A stretch of 64,000 nucleotides of DNA from Paenibacillus tengchongensis (GTDB taxonomy: Bacteria; Bacillota; Bacilli; Paenibacillales; Paenibacillaceae), in contig NZ_WACP01000002.1 of the NCBI RefSeq assembly GCF_008973665.1, forward strand, positions 248,001-312,000, given 5' to 3'. Below are positions 54,203 through 61,792 of the stretch, one piece after another. Position 1 is the stretch's first letter. Each line of letters begins with the position of its first letter. The notes beneath the pieces are model-generated. The model was not told where the DNA came from and ran no database searches. It was given only the letters and a program-made list of their open reading frames with translations. A program made the translations under genes and the position numbers.

Positions 54203-54889
54203 TTATTTCTCAGTGCGCATATAAGCGCTCATTGCCTTGCGGTTTAACAGGGTAACGCCGTTTCCCTGGAATTCAATCCAGCCCATACTTCGCAGCTGGC
54301 CCAGTTCACGCGAGAGTGAGGGGCGTGCGGTGTTGAGATGCTCGGCCCATTCCTTCCGGCTGAACGACAGCAGGATGGATTCGGTTCTCTGCTGTGCCGC
54401 CTGCTCCAGCAGGAAACCGATAACGCGCCGCCGCAGCGAGCCGGCCGAGAGAATTTCGATCTTGCGGTTAACCAGCACCAGGCGTTCGGACAAATTCTCG
54501 ATAAAGCGTGTAAGCATCTCCGTGTCGGCAGTGAACAGGCGCAGCAGCTCCGCTTTGCCGATGAACATGATCATGCAGGCGCCGGCGGCGGTTACGGTAG
54601 CGGGAACGACGTTCTCCCGGCGAAACAGAACGGCCTCACCGATGGTCTGTCCTTTGCTCAGATGGGCGATGGTGACACCGCTGCCCGTCGGATGGCTCTT
54701 CTGCACCTCTACACGGCCGTCCAGCACGATACCCAACCGGTCGGCAACATCGCCCTCGGCCAGAATCAGTGTGTTCTTGGGGTAGCTGTGCACGGTGTAG
54801 CTCATGTGCCCAAGCAGCGCCTCGATCTCCTCCGCCGTTTTACCGCGGAAGAGCAGGCAGGCCTGCAGAATGGCGGGGTCCGGCCGCAT
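54203..54889 (-). CDS. Crp/Fnr family transcriptional regulator next to hcp
   Basis: 228 residues from the ATG at 54889 (AGGAGGG). The cNMP-binding/effector beta-roll occupies about 10-125 (YPKNTLILAEGDVADRLGIVLDGRVEVQKSH; GQTIGEAVLFRRENVVPATVTA). A dimer helix and the Crp-type wHTH follow (LSFSRKEWAEHLNTARPSLSRELGQLRSMGWI). Only one cysteine lies in the N-terminus, so an Fnr-type Fe-S cluster is unlikely; haem- or NO-responsive behaviour, as in HcpR/DNR-like regulators, is possible. It is divergent from hcp, and the inverted repeat GGTAAC-N4-GTTACC between them is its likely target. Confidence 0.93.
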   Translation of the reverse strand: MRPDPAILQACLLFRGKTAEEIEALLGHMSYTVHSYPKNTLILAEGDVADRLGIVLDGRVEVQKSHPTGSGVTIAHLSKGQTIGEAVLFRRENVVPATVTAAGACMIMFIGKAELLRLFTADTEMLTRFIENLSERLVLVNRKIEILSAGSLRRRVIGFLLEQAAQQRTESILLSFSRKEWAEHLNTARPSLSRELGQLRSMGWIEFQGNGVTLLNRKAMSAYMRTEK

Positions 54890-54915
54890 TATTTTTCCCT
54901 CCTGTCCGGCAGTTT

Positions 54916-54958
54916 GGTAACATCCGTTACCGATTGTATGGCGAAAGTCTACTACAAT
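54916..54958 (+). promoter_or_regulatory. hcp promoter with Crp/Fnr-type inverted repeat at about -41.5
   Basis: GGTAAC ATCC GTTACC (54916-54931) is a perfect inverted repeat with the 4-bp gap usual for this regulator family. TACAAT (54953-54958) is a good -10 without a proper -35. The repeat centre is about 41.5 bp before the expected start, the class II activation position. Confidence 0.7.
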
Positions 54959-54972
54959 TAACAGTGACTGTA

Positions 54973-54997
54973 AAGGCGGGACGAGAGGTCCCGCCTT
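54973..54997 (+). other. Stable hairpin in the hcp 5' leader
   Basis: Perfect 10-bp stem AAGGCGGGAC/GTCCCGCCTT with a 5-nt loop and no T run. It lies between the hcp promoter and start codon, so it may stabilise the leader or attenuate it. Confidence 0.6.
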
Positions 54998-55033
54998 GCA
55001 TGGACAATCCCAAATAAGGAGTGAGCGAAGCGA

Positions 55034-56686
55034 ATGGGCAGCATGTTTTGTTTTCAATGCCAGGAGGCGGCTAAAGGTACGGGCTGTACGATACAAGGGG
55101 TATGCGGTAAGACTAGCGAAGTAGCCGGACTGCAGGATCTGCTGATTTATACGCTGAAAGGCATTGCCATCTTTGCGCACAGCGGCCGGGAGCACGGATT
55201 GACGGATATGGCATCGGAGAAGTTTATCATAGAGAGCTTGTTTATCACGATTACCAATGCAAATTTCGATCCTGAAAGCATCACGGGTAAAATCAAGGAA
55301 GGTCTGGATATCCGCAGCCGCTGGAGCACACGGCTGCAGGAAGCGGGAATCTCCGTGCCGGGCGCCGGTCATGACGCTGCGGTCTGGAGCGCAGTGACAG
55401 AAGAAGAGCTGCTGGCAAAGGCGGAAACGGTCGGCGTCCTGGCCACGGAGCACGAGGATATCCGCTCGCTGCGCGAGCTGCTCACCTACGGGCTGAAAGG
55501 CATGGCCGCCTATATGGAGCACGCGGCAGTGCTGAACCACCGCGACGAAGGCGCCCATGCGTTCATGGAACGCGCACTGGCAGCCACCCTGGACGACAGC
55601 CTTGGCGGCGACGAACTGACGGCGCTGGTGCTGGAATGCGGCAAGCATGGCGTCGATGTCATGGCTCTGCTTGACCAGGCCAATACATCGACATACGGCC
55701 ATCCGGAAATCACCAAGGTCAATATCGGGGTGGGTTCGAATCCGGGTATCCTGATCAGCGGCCATGACCTGAAGGACATGGAAGAGCTGCTGAAGCAGAC
55801 GGAAGGCACAGGCGTCGATGTGTATACGCACAGCGAAATGCTGCCGGCCCATTATTATCCGGCTTTCAAGAAATACAGTCATTTCGTCGGCAACTACGGC
55901 AATGCCTGGTGGAAGCAGAATGAGGAGTTCGCCAGCTTCAACGGTCCGATTCTCATGACCACAAACTGCATTGTACCGCCTAAGGACAGCTACAAGGACC
56001 GTCTGTATACCACCGGCAATACAGGGTATCCGGGCGTGCAGCATATTGCGGCGGCTGCAGACGGCGTGAAGGACTTCTCGGCAATGATTGAGCAGGCCAA
56101 GCGCTGCGCTGCGCCGGAAGAGATTGAGACAGGCGAGATTATCGGGGGCTTCGCCCATGAGGCCGTTATGAATGTGGCCGATCAGGTCGTGGAAGCGGTG
56201 CAGACCGGCGCAATCAAACAGTTCTTCGTCATGGCCGGCTGCGACGGGCGGATGAAGAGCCGCAACTACTATACAGAGTTTGCCTCGGAGCTGCCGGGTG
56301 ATACGGTCATCCTTACCGCCGGCTGCGCCAAGTACAAATACAACAAGCTGCCGCTCGGCGATATCGGAGGCATTCCGCGCGTGCTGGACGCGGGTCAATG
56401 CAACGACTCGTACTCCCTGGTGGTCATTGCCCTCAAGCTGAAGGAAGTCTTCGGCCTCGATGATATTAACGATCTGCCGATTACCTATAACATTGCCTGG
56501 TATGAGCAGAAAGCGGTTATTGTACTGCTCGCACTGCTGTACCTGGGCGTGAAGGATATCCACCTCGGGCCAACGCTGCCGGCCTTCCTGTCGCCGAATG
56601 TGGCCAAGGTGCTGGTCGAGAACTTCGGCATCGGCGGCATCAGCACGGTCCAGGAGGATCTGGAGCGGTTCATTGCCGCTGTGTAA
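55034..56686 (+). CDS. hcp: Hybrid cluster protein / hydroxylamine reductase (class I)
   Basis: 550 residues. The N-terminal cysteines follow the class I pattern CX2CX8CX5C (Cys6, 9, 18, 24), binding a [4Fe-4S] cluster. The hybrid-cluster ligands are in the conserved segments [50 protein letters not shown] and [10 protein letters not shown]. The family reduces nitric oxide or hydroxylamine, or acts as S-nitrosylase, under nitrosative stress. It is divergent from a Crp/Fnr regulator, a common HcpR-hcp arrangement. ATG 55034 follows AAGGAG. Terminator at 56700-56753. Confidence 0.97.
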   Translation: MGSMFCFQCQEAAKGTGCTIQGVCGKTSEVAGLQDLLIYTLKGIAIFAHSGREHGLTDMASEKFIIESLFITITNANFDPESITGKIKEGLDIRSRWSTRLQEAGISVPGAGHDAAVWSAVTEEELLAKAETVGVLATEHEDIRSLRELLTYGLKGMAAYMEHAAVLNHRDEGAHAFMERALAATLDDSLGGDELTALVLECGKHGVDVMALLDQANTSTYGHPEITKVNIGVGSNPGILISGHDLKDMEELLKQTEGTGVDVYTHSEMLPAHYYPAFKKYSHFVGNYGNAWWKQNEEFASFNGPILMTTNCIVPPKDSYKDRLYTTGNTGYPGVQHIAAAADGVKDFSAMIEQAKRCAAPEEIETGEIIGGFAHEAVMNVADQVVEAVQTGAIKQFFVMAGCDGRMKSRNYYTEFASELPGDTVILTAGCAKYKYNKLPLGDIGGIPRVLDAGQCNDSYSLVVIALKLKEVFGLDDINDLPITYNIAWYEQKAVIVLLALLYLGVKDIHLGPTLPAFLSPNVAKVLVENFGIGGISTVQEDLERFIAAV

Positions 56687-56699
56687 TAAAGTGCAAATG

Positions 56700-56753
56700 A
56701 AAAAGGCTGTTCCGCAGCGGTCAATATGACCGCCGCCGGAGCGGCCTTTTTTC
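56700..56753 (+). terminator. Terminator of hcp
   Basis: Long hairpin with the core GCGGTCA/TGACCGC and flanking AAAAAGGC...GGCCTTTTTT ending in a T6 tract. Confidence 0.85.
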
Positions 56754-56869
56754 ATGCCAATCAGAAATCGGGGCAAAAAAACCGGAGAGCGATCCGATTA
56801 ACTTTTGGCGGGGCGGGTAATTCAATCAGGAAAACCAGACCCCACTTGTGGATAAGGAGGATGCATACT

Positions 56870-57724
56870 ATGTTTTATCACATCAAGGAACTCCAGTACC
56901 GTGCCAAGCCTGAGAAACCTGATCCGGTATACGCCCGTAAGCTCCAGGAAGTGCTGGGCGGACAATTTGGTGAAATGTCGGTAATGATGCAATACCTGTT
57001 CCAGGGCTTCAACTGCCGGGCTGAACAGAAATACCGCGACATGCTTCTGGATATCGGAACCGAGGAAATTGGCCATGTCGAGATGCTCTGTACGATGATT
57101 GCCCAGCTGCTGGACGGCGCGCCGGCTGCCGAGCTGGACGCTGCAGCCCAGGACCCGCTGATCGCCGCCGTGCTTGGCGGAACGAATCCTCAGCATTTGA
57201 TCGTCTCCGGTATGGGGGCAGCCCCGACCGACAGCAACGGTTATCCGTGGAACAGTAAATATATTATTTCCAGCGGCAACTTGCTGGCTGATTTCCGGGC
57301 CAATCTGAATGCGGAGTCCCAAGGGCTGGTACAGGTCGTACGACTGTATGAACAGACCACTGACCCTGGCATCCGCGACATGCTCTCCTTCATGATCTCC
57401 CGCGATATTCTGCATCAGAACCAGTGGAAAGCGGCAATCGCCGAGATTGAGCAGATGGAGGGCGTTATCGCCCCGGCCTCCTTCCCGCGCGAGCAGACGG
57501 TGGAAGCGGCAACGCGCCAATTCCTGAACCTCTCCGAAGGCGAGGAGAGCAGTCAGGGCAGCTGGGCCAGCGGTCCGCTGCCGGACGGAACCGGCCATTT
57601 CGAATATGTCGCGAAGCCGGTGCCGCAGGGCGGTGTGCCTTTCCTGGCGCAGCCGGCGGATCATCAGCACTCAACATTAGGGACAGGGCCGTACATCGTA
57701 AATAAAGGAATGGAAAGCCTGTAA
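56870..57724 (+). CDS. Manganese catalase (CotJC-like)
   Basis: 284 residues from ATG 56870; an ATG nine bases earlier abuts the AAGGAGG site and is unlikely. The di-Mn site is visible: Glu35 (GGQFGEMSVMMQY), Glu65/Glu66 and His69 (GTEEIGHVEM), a second Glu in LNAESQGLVQ and His in DILHQNQW. The C-terminal tail after about 245 is a typical extension. It breaks down H2O2. Fits the redox and nitrosative theme with the adjacent hcp but has its own promoter region. A 17-bp hairpin follows the gene. Confidence 0.96.
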   Translation: MFYHIKELQYRAKPEKPDPVYARKLQEVLGGQFGEMSVMMQYLFQGFNCRAEQKYRDMLLDIGTEEIGHVEMLCTMIAQLLDGAPAAELDAAAQDPLIAAVLGGTNPQHLIVSGMGAAPTDSNGYPWNSKYIISSGNLLADFRANLNAESQGLVQVVRLYEQTTDPGIRDMLSFMISRDILHQNQWKAAIAEIEQMEGVIAPASFPREQTVEAATRQFLNLSEGEESSQGSWASGPLPDGTGHFEYVAKPVPQGGVPFLAQPADHQHSTLGTGPYIVNKGMESL

Positions 57725-57754
57725 AAGCGGGCAGCCCGCTGCAGAATAGATCTT

Positions 57755-57809
57755 ACACAGAAGGACCGTTCTCCGCCATCCTGGTATGGGGGGAACGGTC
57801 CTTCTGTGT
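57755..57809 (+). terminator. Long hairpin after Mn catalase
   Basis: Perfect 17-bp stem (57755-57771 with 57793-57809) and a 21-nt loop. There is no T run, so termination may be partial; mRNA stabilisation is an alternative. Confidence 0.65.
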
Positions 57810-57858
57810 GCTGTACGCTGGGATGCATGATTGACTTGGCATATATTTGAAGAACCTT

Positions 57859-58026
57859 ATGTTTAAGCTGATTAGCGCGATGGAACCGGAAGATTATGAC
57901 TATATTGAATCGGTGTCCTACCCAAACTCGATGACGATCGGCCGCGCAAACATAATGGATCATGCAGTGGAGATTTATTTTGAATATTCTAAAATTTGCG
58001 GCAAGTGGTTATTCGACGCTTCCTGA
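57859..58026 (+). CDS. Possible 55-residue orphan protein
   Basis: An ATG opens 55 codons reading MFKLISAMEPEDYDYIESVSYPNSMTIG... and ending KICGKWLFDAS. It is acidic and aromatic, without TM segments, and AT-richer than its neighbours. There is no good ribosome site, and no family is recognised. It may be a fragment of a larger gene or chance. It lies between the catalase hairpin and the AKR terminator, in a 438-bp stretch that holds nothing else. Confidence 0.25.
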   Translation: MFKLISAMEPEDYDYIESVSYPNSMTIGRANIMDHAVEIYFEYSKICGKWLFDAS

Positions 58027-58076
58027 CCAATTGATCGAACGATGGAGTACCATTCCGAAAGCCTGAATTAGAGGAC

Positions 58077-58115
58077 GGCGGTCCCTCCGGGTATGCACCA
58101 CCGGGAGGGACCGCC
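58077..58115. terminator. Terminator-like hairpin at the aldo/keto reductase end
   Basis: 12-bp stem GGCGGTCCCTCC/GGAGGGACCGCC (58077-58088 with 58104-58115) with a 15-nt loop, directly downstream of the minus-strand reductase gene. Confidence 0.7.
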
Positions 58116-58162
58116 CTTTGATTAGTCTGCTCGGGCTGGTTGTGTCAGGGCCTAGCGGAGGG

Positions 58163-59137
58163 TCAGGCCAGCCGGTACACAGCAAACGGCTTGCCGTGCC
58201 GGAAAGGGAGGCTGGCCTGCTCCAGCCGTTCCAGCGTGCCGGCATCGAGCGGCAGAAGGGTGCTCTGCAGGTTCTGCTGCAGCTGCCCGGTCTGGGTTGC
58301 ACCGACAATCACCGTGGAGACCGCCGGCTGCCGCATCAGCCAGGCCAGGGACAAGGCTGTAGGTGATGTGCCGATGTCTTCGGCGATAGCGCTGACGCTC
58401 CGGCCCAGCTCCAGCCGCTCCGGCGTCAAGAAGCGGGTGAAGTTCGGGTCGGTCATCGCCCTGGAGCCGGCGGGCGCTTCGCCGCCTGCCGTATATTTAC
58501 CTGTAAGAATGCCTCCGGCCAGCGGGAAATAGGGGATAATCCCGAGTCCTTGATCGAGGCAGAGCGGCAGCAGCTCGTTCTCCGGCGTCCGGTCAGCCAA
58601 CGAGTAGCTGCACTGAATGGAGCTGTATTTTACGAAGCTGCGTGCTTCGCTGATCCCGAGCGCCTTCATCAGCTCCCAGGCGGCGTAATTGGAAGCGCCG
58701 ATGTAGCGGACTTTGCCGGAGCTGACCATGTCATCGAGGGTGCGCAGCGTTTCCTCCAGCGGCGTGTTCGGGTCAAACGTATGGATCTGATACAGATCGA
58801 CATAATCGGTCTTCAGGCGGCGCAGGCTGCCCTCCAGCTCCAGCATCAGATGATGGCGCGAAGAGCCGCTGCCGCCAGGCCCGGGATGCCGGGGCAGCCC
58901 GGCCTTGGTGGCCAGTACGGCTTCGCTGCGGCGGCCTTCCAGCGCCAGGCCGATGATCCGCTCCGATTCGGTGCCGGCATAAATATTAGCGGTATCAATG
59001 AAATTGATCCCCTCATCCAGCGCGGCATGAACAATGGAGATGGAGGCAGCTTCATCGGCGCGCTTGCCGAAGGCATTGGTTCCCAGACCCAAAGCGGAGA
59101 CTTGGAGTCCGCTGTTTCCTAAATGGTTGTAATGCAT
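58163..59137 (-). CDS. Aldo/keto reductase
   Basis: 324 residues, TIM barrel. The AKR catalytic tetrad is present: Asp48, Tyr53 (FIDTANIYAG), Lys78 (LATKAG) and His119 (LYQIHTFD). NADPH-binding features include GIIPYFPLAGGILTGKY and the C-terminal IVGATQTGQLQQNL. It resembles the general stress/YghZ-type AKRs acting on aldehydes. ATG has AAGGAG upstream. Monocistronic, with a hairpin after the stop. Confidence 0.95.
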   Translation of the reverse strand: MHYNHLGNSGLQVSALGLGTNAFGKRADEAASISIVHAALDEGINFIDTANIYAGTESERIIGLALEGRRSEAVLATKAGLPRHPGPGGSGSSRHHLMLELEGSLRRLKTDYVDLYQIHTFDPNTPLEETLRTLDDMVSSGKVRYIGASNYAAWELMKALGISEARSFVKYSSIQCSYSLADRTPENELLPLCLDQGLGIIPYFPLAGGILTGKYTAGGEAPAGSRAMTDPNFTRFLTPERLELGRSVSAIAEDIGTSPTALSLAWLMRQPAVSTVIVGATQTGQLQQNLQSTLLPLDAGTLERLEQASLPFRHGKPFAVYRLA

Positions 59138-59182
59138 GGTACAGTCACTCCTTATGCAGAATGCAGATAAATGGGGCCGGGC

Positions 59183-60079
59183 TTAGACTTGCGGGTCAGG
59201 AAAAGGCGGCTTACCGGATGTCAGGGCAACCGCTGTATCGATGAACAGCTTCACGGCAATCGAGGCTTCCTCCAGCGAATGGAGCGTGATATGAATATCG
59301 CGGTAAGCTTCAGGCGCCAGCTCGCGGACGGCGACGCCCGGCGGGGCCGCCAGAACGGTCAATTCGGATAATACTCCGATGCCCAGTCCTTCCCGGATCA
59401 TATTGAGTGCGGTCAGATAACCGCTCACCTCGTATTTGACATTCAGCCGGCTGCCGCCCCGCGCGAACCAGTCCACAACCGGCGGTTCATAACCTGATCT
59501 GCAGATCAGCATGGGCTCATCCTCCAGATCTTGGACGGCAATGACGCTGCGGCGGGCCAGGGGATGGGCTTCGGGGAGCACCGCATACATCTTCTCCCGG
59601 TACAGCGGGACCGATTGCAAATCCGCCGGCGGAGCAATGACCAGCCCGGCATCAATGACCCGCGCCTCCAGCCATTCCCTGATCTCTGTGATCGAGCCCT
59701 CGTAAAGGCGGATCTCAACATCGGGATACTTGGAGGCTATGGCCGAGATGATCTTCGGCAGAAAATGGGCGGCGGCAACCGGAAATGCCCCGATGCGGAT
59801 CAGCCCTTTCCCGAGTCCCTTCTCGGCGGCAATTTCCTGCTCGACCTTATCGAACCCGCCGAGGATCTCACGGAACAGGACCAGCACCCGTCTGCCGATA
59901 TCGGTCAGCATGAGGCCATGGCGGCGGTCGCGTACCAGCAGCTTGACACCCAGCTCTTCTTCCAGTGCGCCAATGGCCCGGCTGACTGCCGGCTGGGTCA
60001 TATTCAGCGCAAGGCCGGCTTTGGTGAAGCTGCCGGTTTCGGCGATGTGCACGAACAAGCGGATCTGATTGTTATTCAT
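59183..60079 (-). CDS. LysR family transcriptional regulator
   Basis: 298 residues from the ATG at 60079, giving the typical MNNNQIRLFVHIAETGSFTKAGLALNMTQPAVSRAI wHTH start. Effector-binding domain from about 90 (IRIGAFPVAAAHFLPKII; LNMIREGLGIGVLSEL). Earlier in-frame ATGs at 60115 and 60130 arise from a 36-bp tandem duplication of the start region, and the true start is therefore uncertain. GAGGTG lies 12-18 nt before the chosen ATG, farther than usual. It is divergent from an EamA exporter that it probably controls. Confidence 0.92.
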   Translation of the reverse strand: MNNNQIRLFVHIAETGSFTKAGLALNMTQPAVSRAIGALEEELGVKLLVRDRRHGLMLTDIGRRVLVLFREILGGFDKVEQEIAAEKGLGKGLIRIGAFPVAAAHFLPKIISAIASKYPDVEIRLYEGSITEIREWLEARVIDAGLVIAPPADLQSVPLYREKMYAVLPEAHPLARRSVIAVQDLEDEPMLICRSGYEPPVVDWFARGGSRLNVKYEVSGYLTALNMIREGLGIGVLSELTVLAAPPGVAVRELAPEAYRDIHITLHSLEEASIAVKLFIDTAVALTSGKPPFPDPQV

Positions 60080-60125
60080 AGCAATTATGTTATGCACCTC
60101 ATGATTATTATTCATTTCAATTATG
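60066..60125. repeat. Two 24-bp direct repeats spanning the LysR start and LysR-EamA gap
   Basis: 60066-60089 and 60102-60125 differ at 3 of 24 bases and lie 36 bp (12 codons) apart. The duplication repeats the LysR start codon and MNNN residues in frame. It also repeats the AT-rich putative operator in the divergent promoter region. Confidence 0.8.
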
Positions 60126-60177
60126 AGCAAGATTATTGTATCATGTGGATGATGAAAATAGAAATAGAGGTGCTTTC

Positions 60178-61080
60178 ATGAAACAACGCAATACAACGAT
60201 GCTTTTACTTCTGTTCCTGATCGCGGTCTGGGGAATCAATTGGCCGCTCTCTAAAATTGCCTTGTCCTATGCTCCGCCGCTGCTGTTTGCCGGAATCCGC
60301 ACGGTCATCGGCGGCCTGCTGCTCGTAGCCGTAGCGCTGCCCCGGCGGGGCAAGCTGCAGTTCGCCAAGCTATGGCCGGTCTATTTAAGTTCGGCGCTGC
60401 TCAGTATCGTGCTGTACTACGGCTTTCAGACCGTGGGCCTGCGCTATTTGCCTTCAGGGCTGTTCTCGGCAATTGTATTCCTGCAGCCGGTGCTGCTTGG
60501 TATCTTCGCCTGGATTTGGCTGGGAGAGAGCATGTACGCCCTGAAACTCTTCGGCCTGCTGCTCGGATTCGCCGGTGTCGCTGCACTTAGCATCGGCGGG
60601 CTTACCGGGAGCCTCTCCCCGGCGGGGGTTGGGCTGGCGCTGGCCAGCGCGCTGAGCTGGGCGCTCGGCACCGTCTACACGAAGCGGAACGCACAGCGGG
60701 TGGATATGCTATGGCTGACGGCGATGCAGATTCTGATCGGCGGCGTGATTCTGCTGGGAGCCGGCTCGGCGGTCGAGCGCTGGTCGGACATTACCTGGAG
60801 CCCGGCGTTTATCGCCAACACGCTGTTTATCGCCCTGTTCGTCATTGCGCTCGGCTGGATGATCTACTTTAAGCTGATCAATGAAGGGGAGGCCGGTAAA
60901 GTCGGGGCGTTCACCTTCCTGATCCCGCTGGTGTCCATCGGTTCAAGCGTTGTATTATTGGGTGAGCATATCACGCCCAATCTGGTCGTCGGCATGCTGC
61001 TGATTGTATTCAGCATTGTCCTGGTAAATGTGAACATTGGCCGCCAGACAGGGCAGGCAAGGCGGCGGACAACCCATTAG
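60178..61080 (+). CDS. EamA/DMT family transporter
   Basis: 300 residues with ten TM helices in two EamA repeats (each about 140 residues; WGINWPLSKIALSYAPPLLFAGIRT in the first, ALSWALGTVYTKRNAQRVDMLWLTAMQ in the second). ATG 60178 follows AGAGGTG. Such proteins export amino acids, nucleosides or other metabolites by proton exchange. It is divergent from a LysR regulator whose N-terminal region carries the repeated operator-like sequences, a common LysR-exporter pair. The flavin reductase follows 24 bp later and may be co-transcribed. Confidence 0.93.
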   Translation: MKQRNTTMLLLLFLIAVWGINWPLSKIALSYAPPLLFAGIRTVIGGLLLVAVALPRRGKLQFAKLWPVYLSSALLSIVLYYGFQTVGLRYLPSGLFSAIVFLQPVLLGIFAWIWLGESMYALKLFGLLLGFAGVAALSIGGLTGSLSPAGVGLALASALSWALGTVYTKRNAQRVDMLWLTAMQILIGGVILLGAGSAVERWSDITWSPAFIANTLFIALFVIALGWMIYFKLINEGEAGKVGAFTFLIPLVSIGSSVVLLGEHITPNLVVGMLLIVFSIVLVNVNIGRQTGQARRRTTH

Positions 61081-61103
61081 TTACCCAGAAGGAGAGTGGG
61101 AAT

Positions 61104-61706
61104 ATGCATATCCGTGCGGATAGCCAAACCGCCCATGATAACTACAAATTGCTGATCGGAAGTATTTTGCCCCGGCCCATCGCTTTTGTAACATCGGTAA
61201 ATGAAGAGGGTGTAGTCAATGCTGCGCCGTTCAGCTTCTTTAACATTGTCGGGGATGAACCGCCGATGGTGATGATCTCCTGCATCCGCAAGACGAACGG
61301 AGAACCGAAGCACACTGCACGCAATATTATCCGCAGCGGCGAGTTTGTGGTGCATGTGGCCGATGAAGACAATATTGCGGCCATTAACCATACCTCCATC
61401 AATGCGCCGGACGGCATCAGCGAGCTTGAGCTGGCTGGCCTGACGGCGGTTGCGGGCGAGCAGGTCAACGTTCCGCGGGTCCTGGAGTGCAAAGTCGCCA
61501 TGGAATGCCGTCTGGCAAAATATATTGAACTGGGCAGCTCCGACCTGCTGATCGGCGAGGTGCTCAGCTTCCACATTGCCGATGAGCTGCTTCACGGGGG
61601 CCGGATCGACGTGAACCTGCTGAAGCCTGTCAGTCGGCTTGCCGGATCGTCCTACTCCCTGGTCGGGAAAACCTTTGAGCTGGAAAGACCGCAGTATGAG
61701 GCGTAG
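61104..61706 (+). CDS. Flavin reductase family protein (flavoredoxin-like)
   Basis: 200 residues with the split-beta-barrel flavin-binding fold: GSILPRPIAFVTSVNEEGVVNAAPFSFFNIVGDEPPMVMISC near residues 20-60, KHTARNIIRSGEFVVHVADE and the ending LVGKTFELERP. It binds FMN and supplies reduced flavin or reduces a small substrate. ATG follows AAGGAGAG. It lies 24 bp after the exporter gene, so a shared transcript is likely. A convergent terminator separates it from the DUF342 gene. Confidence 0.93.
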   Translation: MHIRADSQTAHDNYKLLIGSILPRPIAFVTSVNEEGVVNAAPFSFFNIVGDEPPMVMISCIRKTNGEPKHTARNIIRSGEFVVHVADEDNIAAINHTSINAPDGISELELAGLTAVAGEQVNVPRVLECKVAMECRLAKYIELGSSDLLIGEVLSFHIADELLHGGRIDVNLLKPVSRLAGSSYSLVGKTFELERPQYEA

Positions 61707-61740
61707 CCCGGAAGAGTCTGCATGATAAGCAAGTAACAAT

Positions 61741-61781
61741 AATAGCCTGCGAATGCCGTTAGAGGCGCTTCGCAGGCTATT
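61741..61781. terminator. Bidirectional terminator between flavin reductase and DUF342 gene
   Basis: Perfect 13-bp stem AATAGCCTGCGAA/TTCGCAGGCTATT (61741-61753 with 61769-61781) between convergent genes. Confidence 0.8.
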
Positions 61782-61792
61782 GCTGTCCGGGC

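Noticed and set aside
54890..56776. Long minus-strand open frame continuing upstream of the Crp/Fnr gene through hcp
   Set aside because: It is the complement of hcp. The Crp/Fnr gene has a good ribosome site and normal length from 54889.
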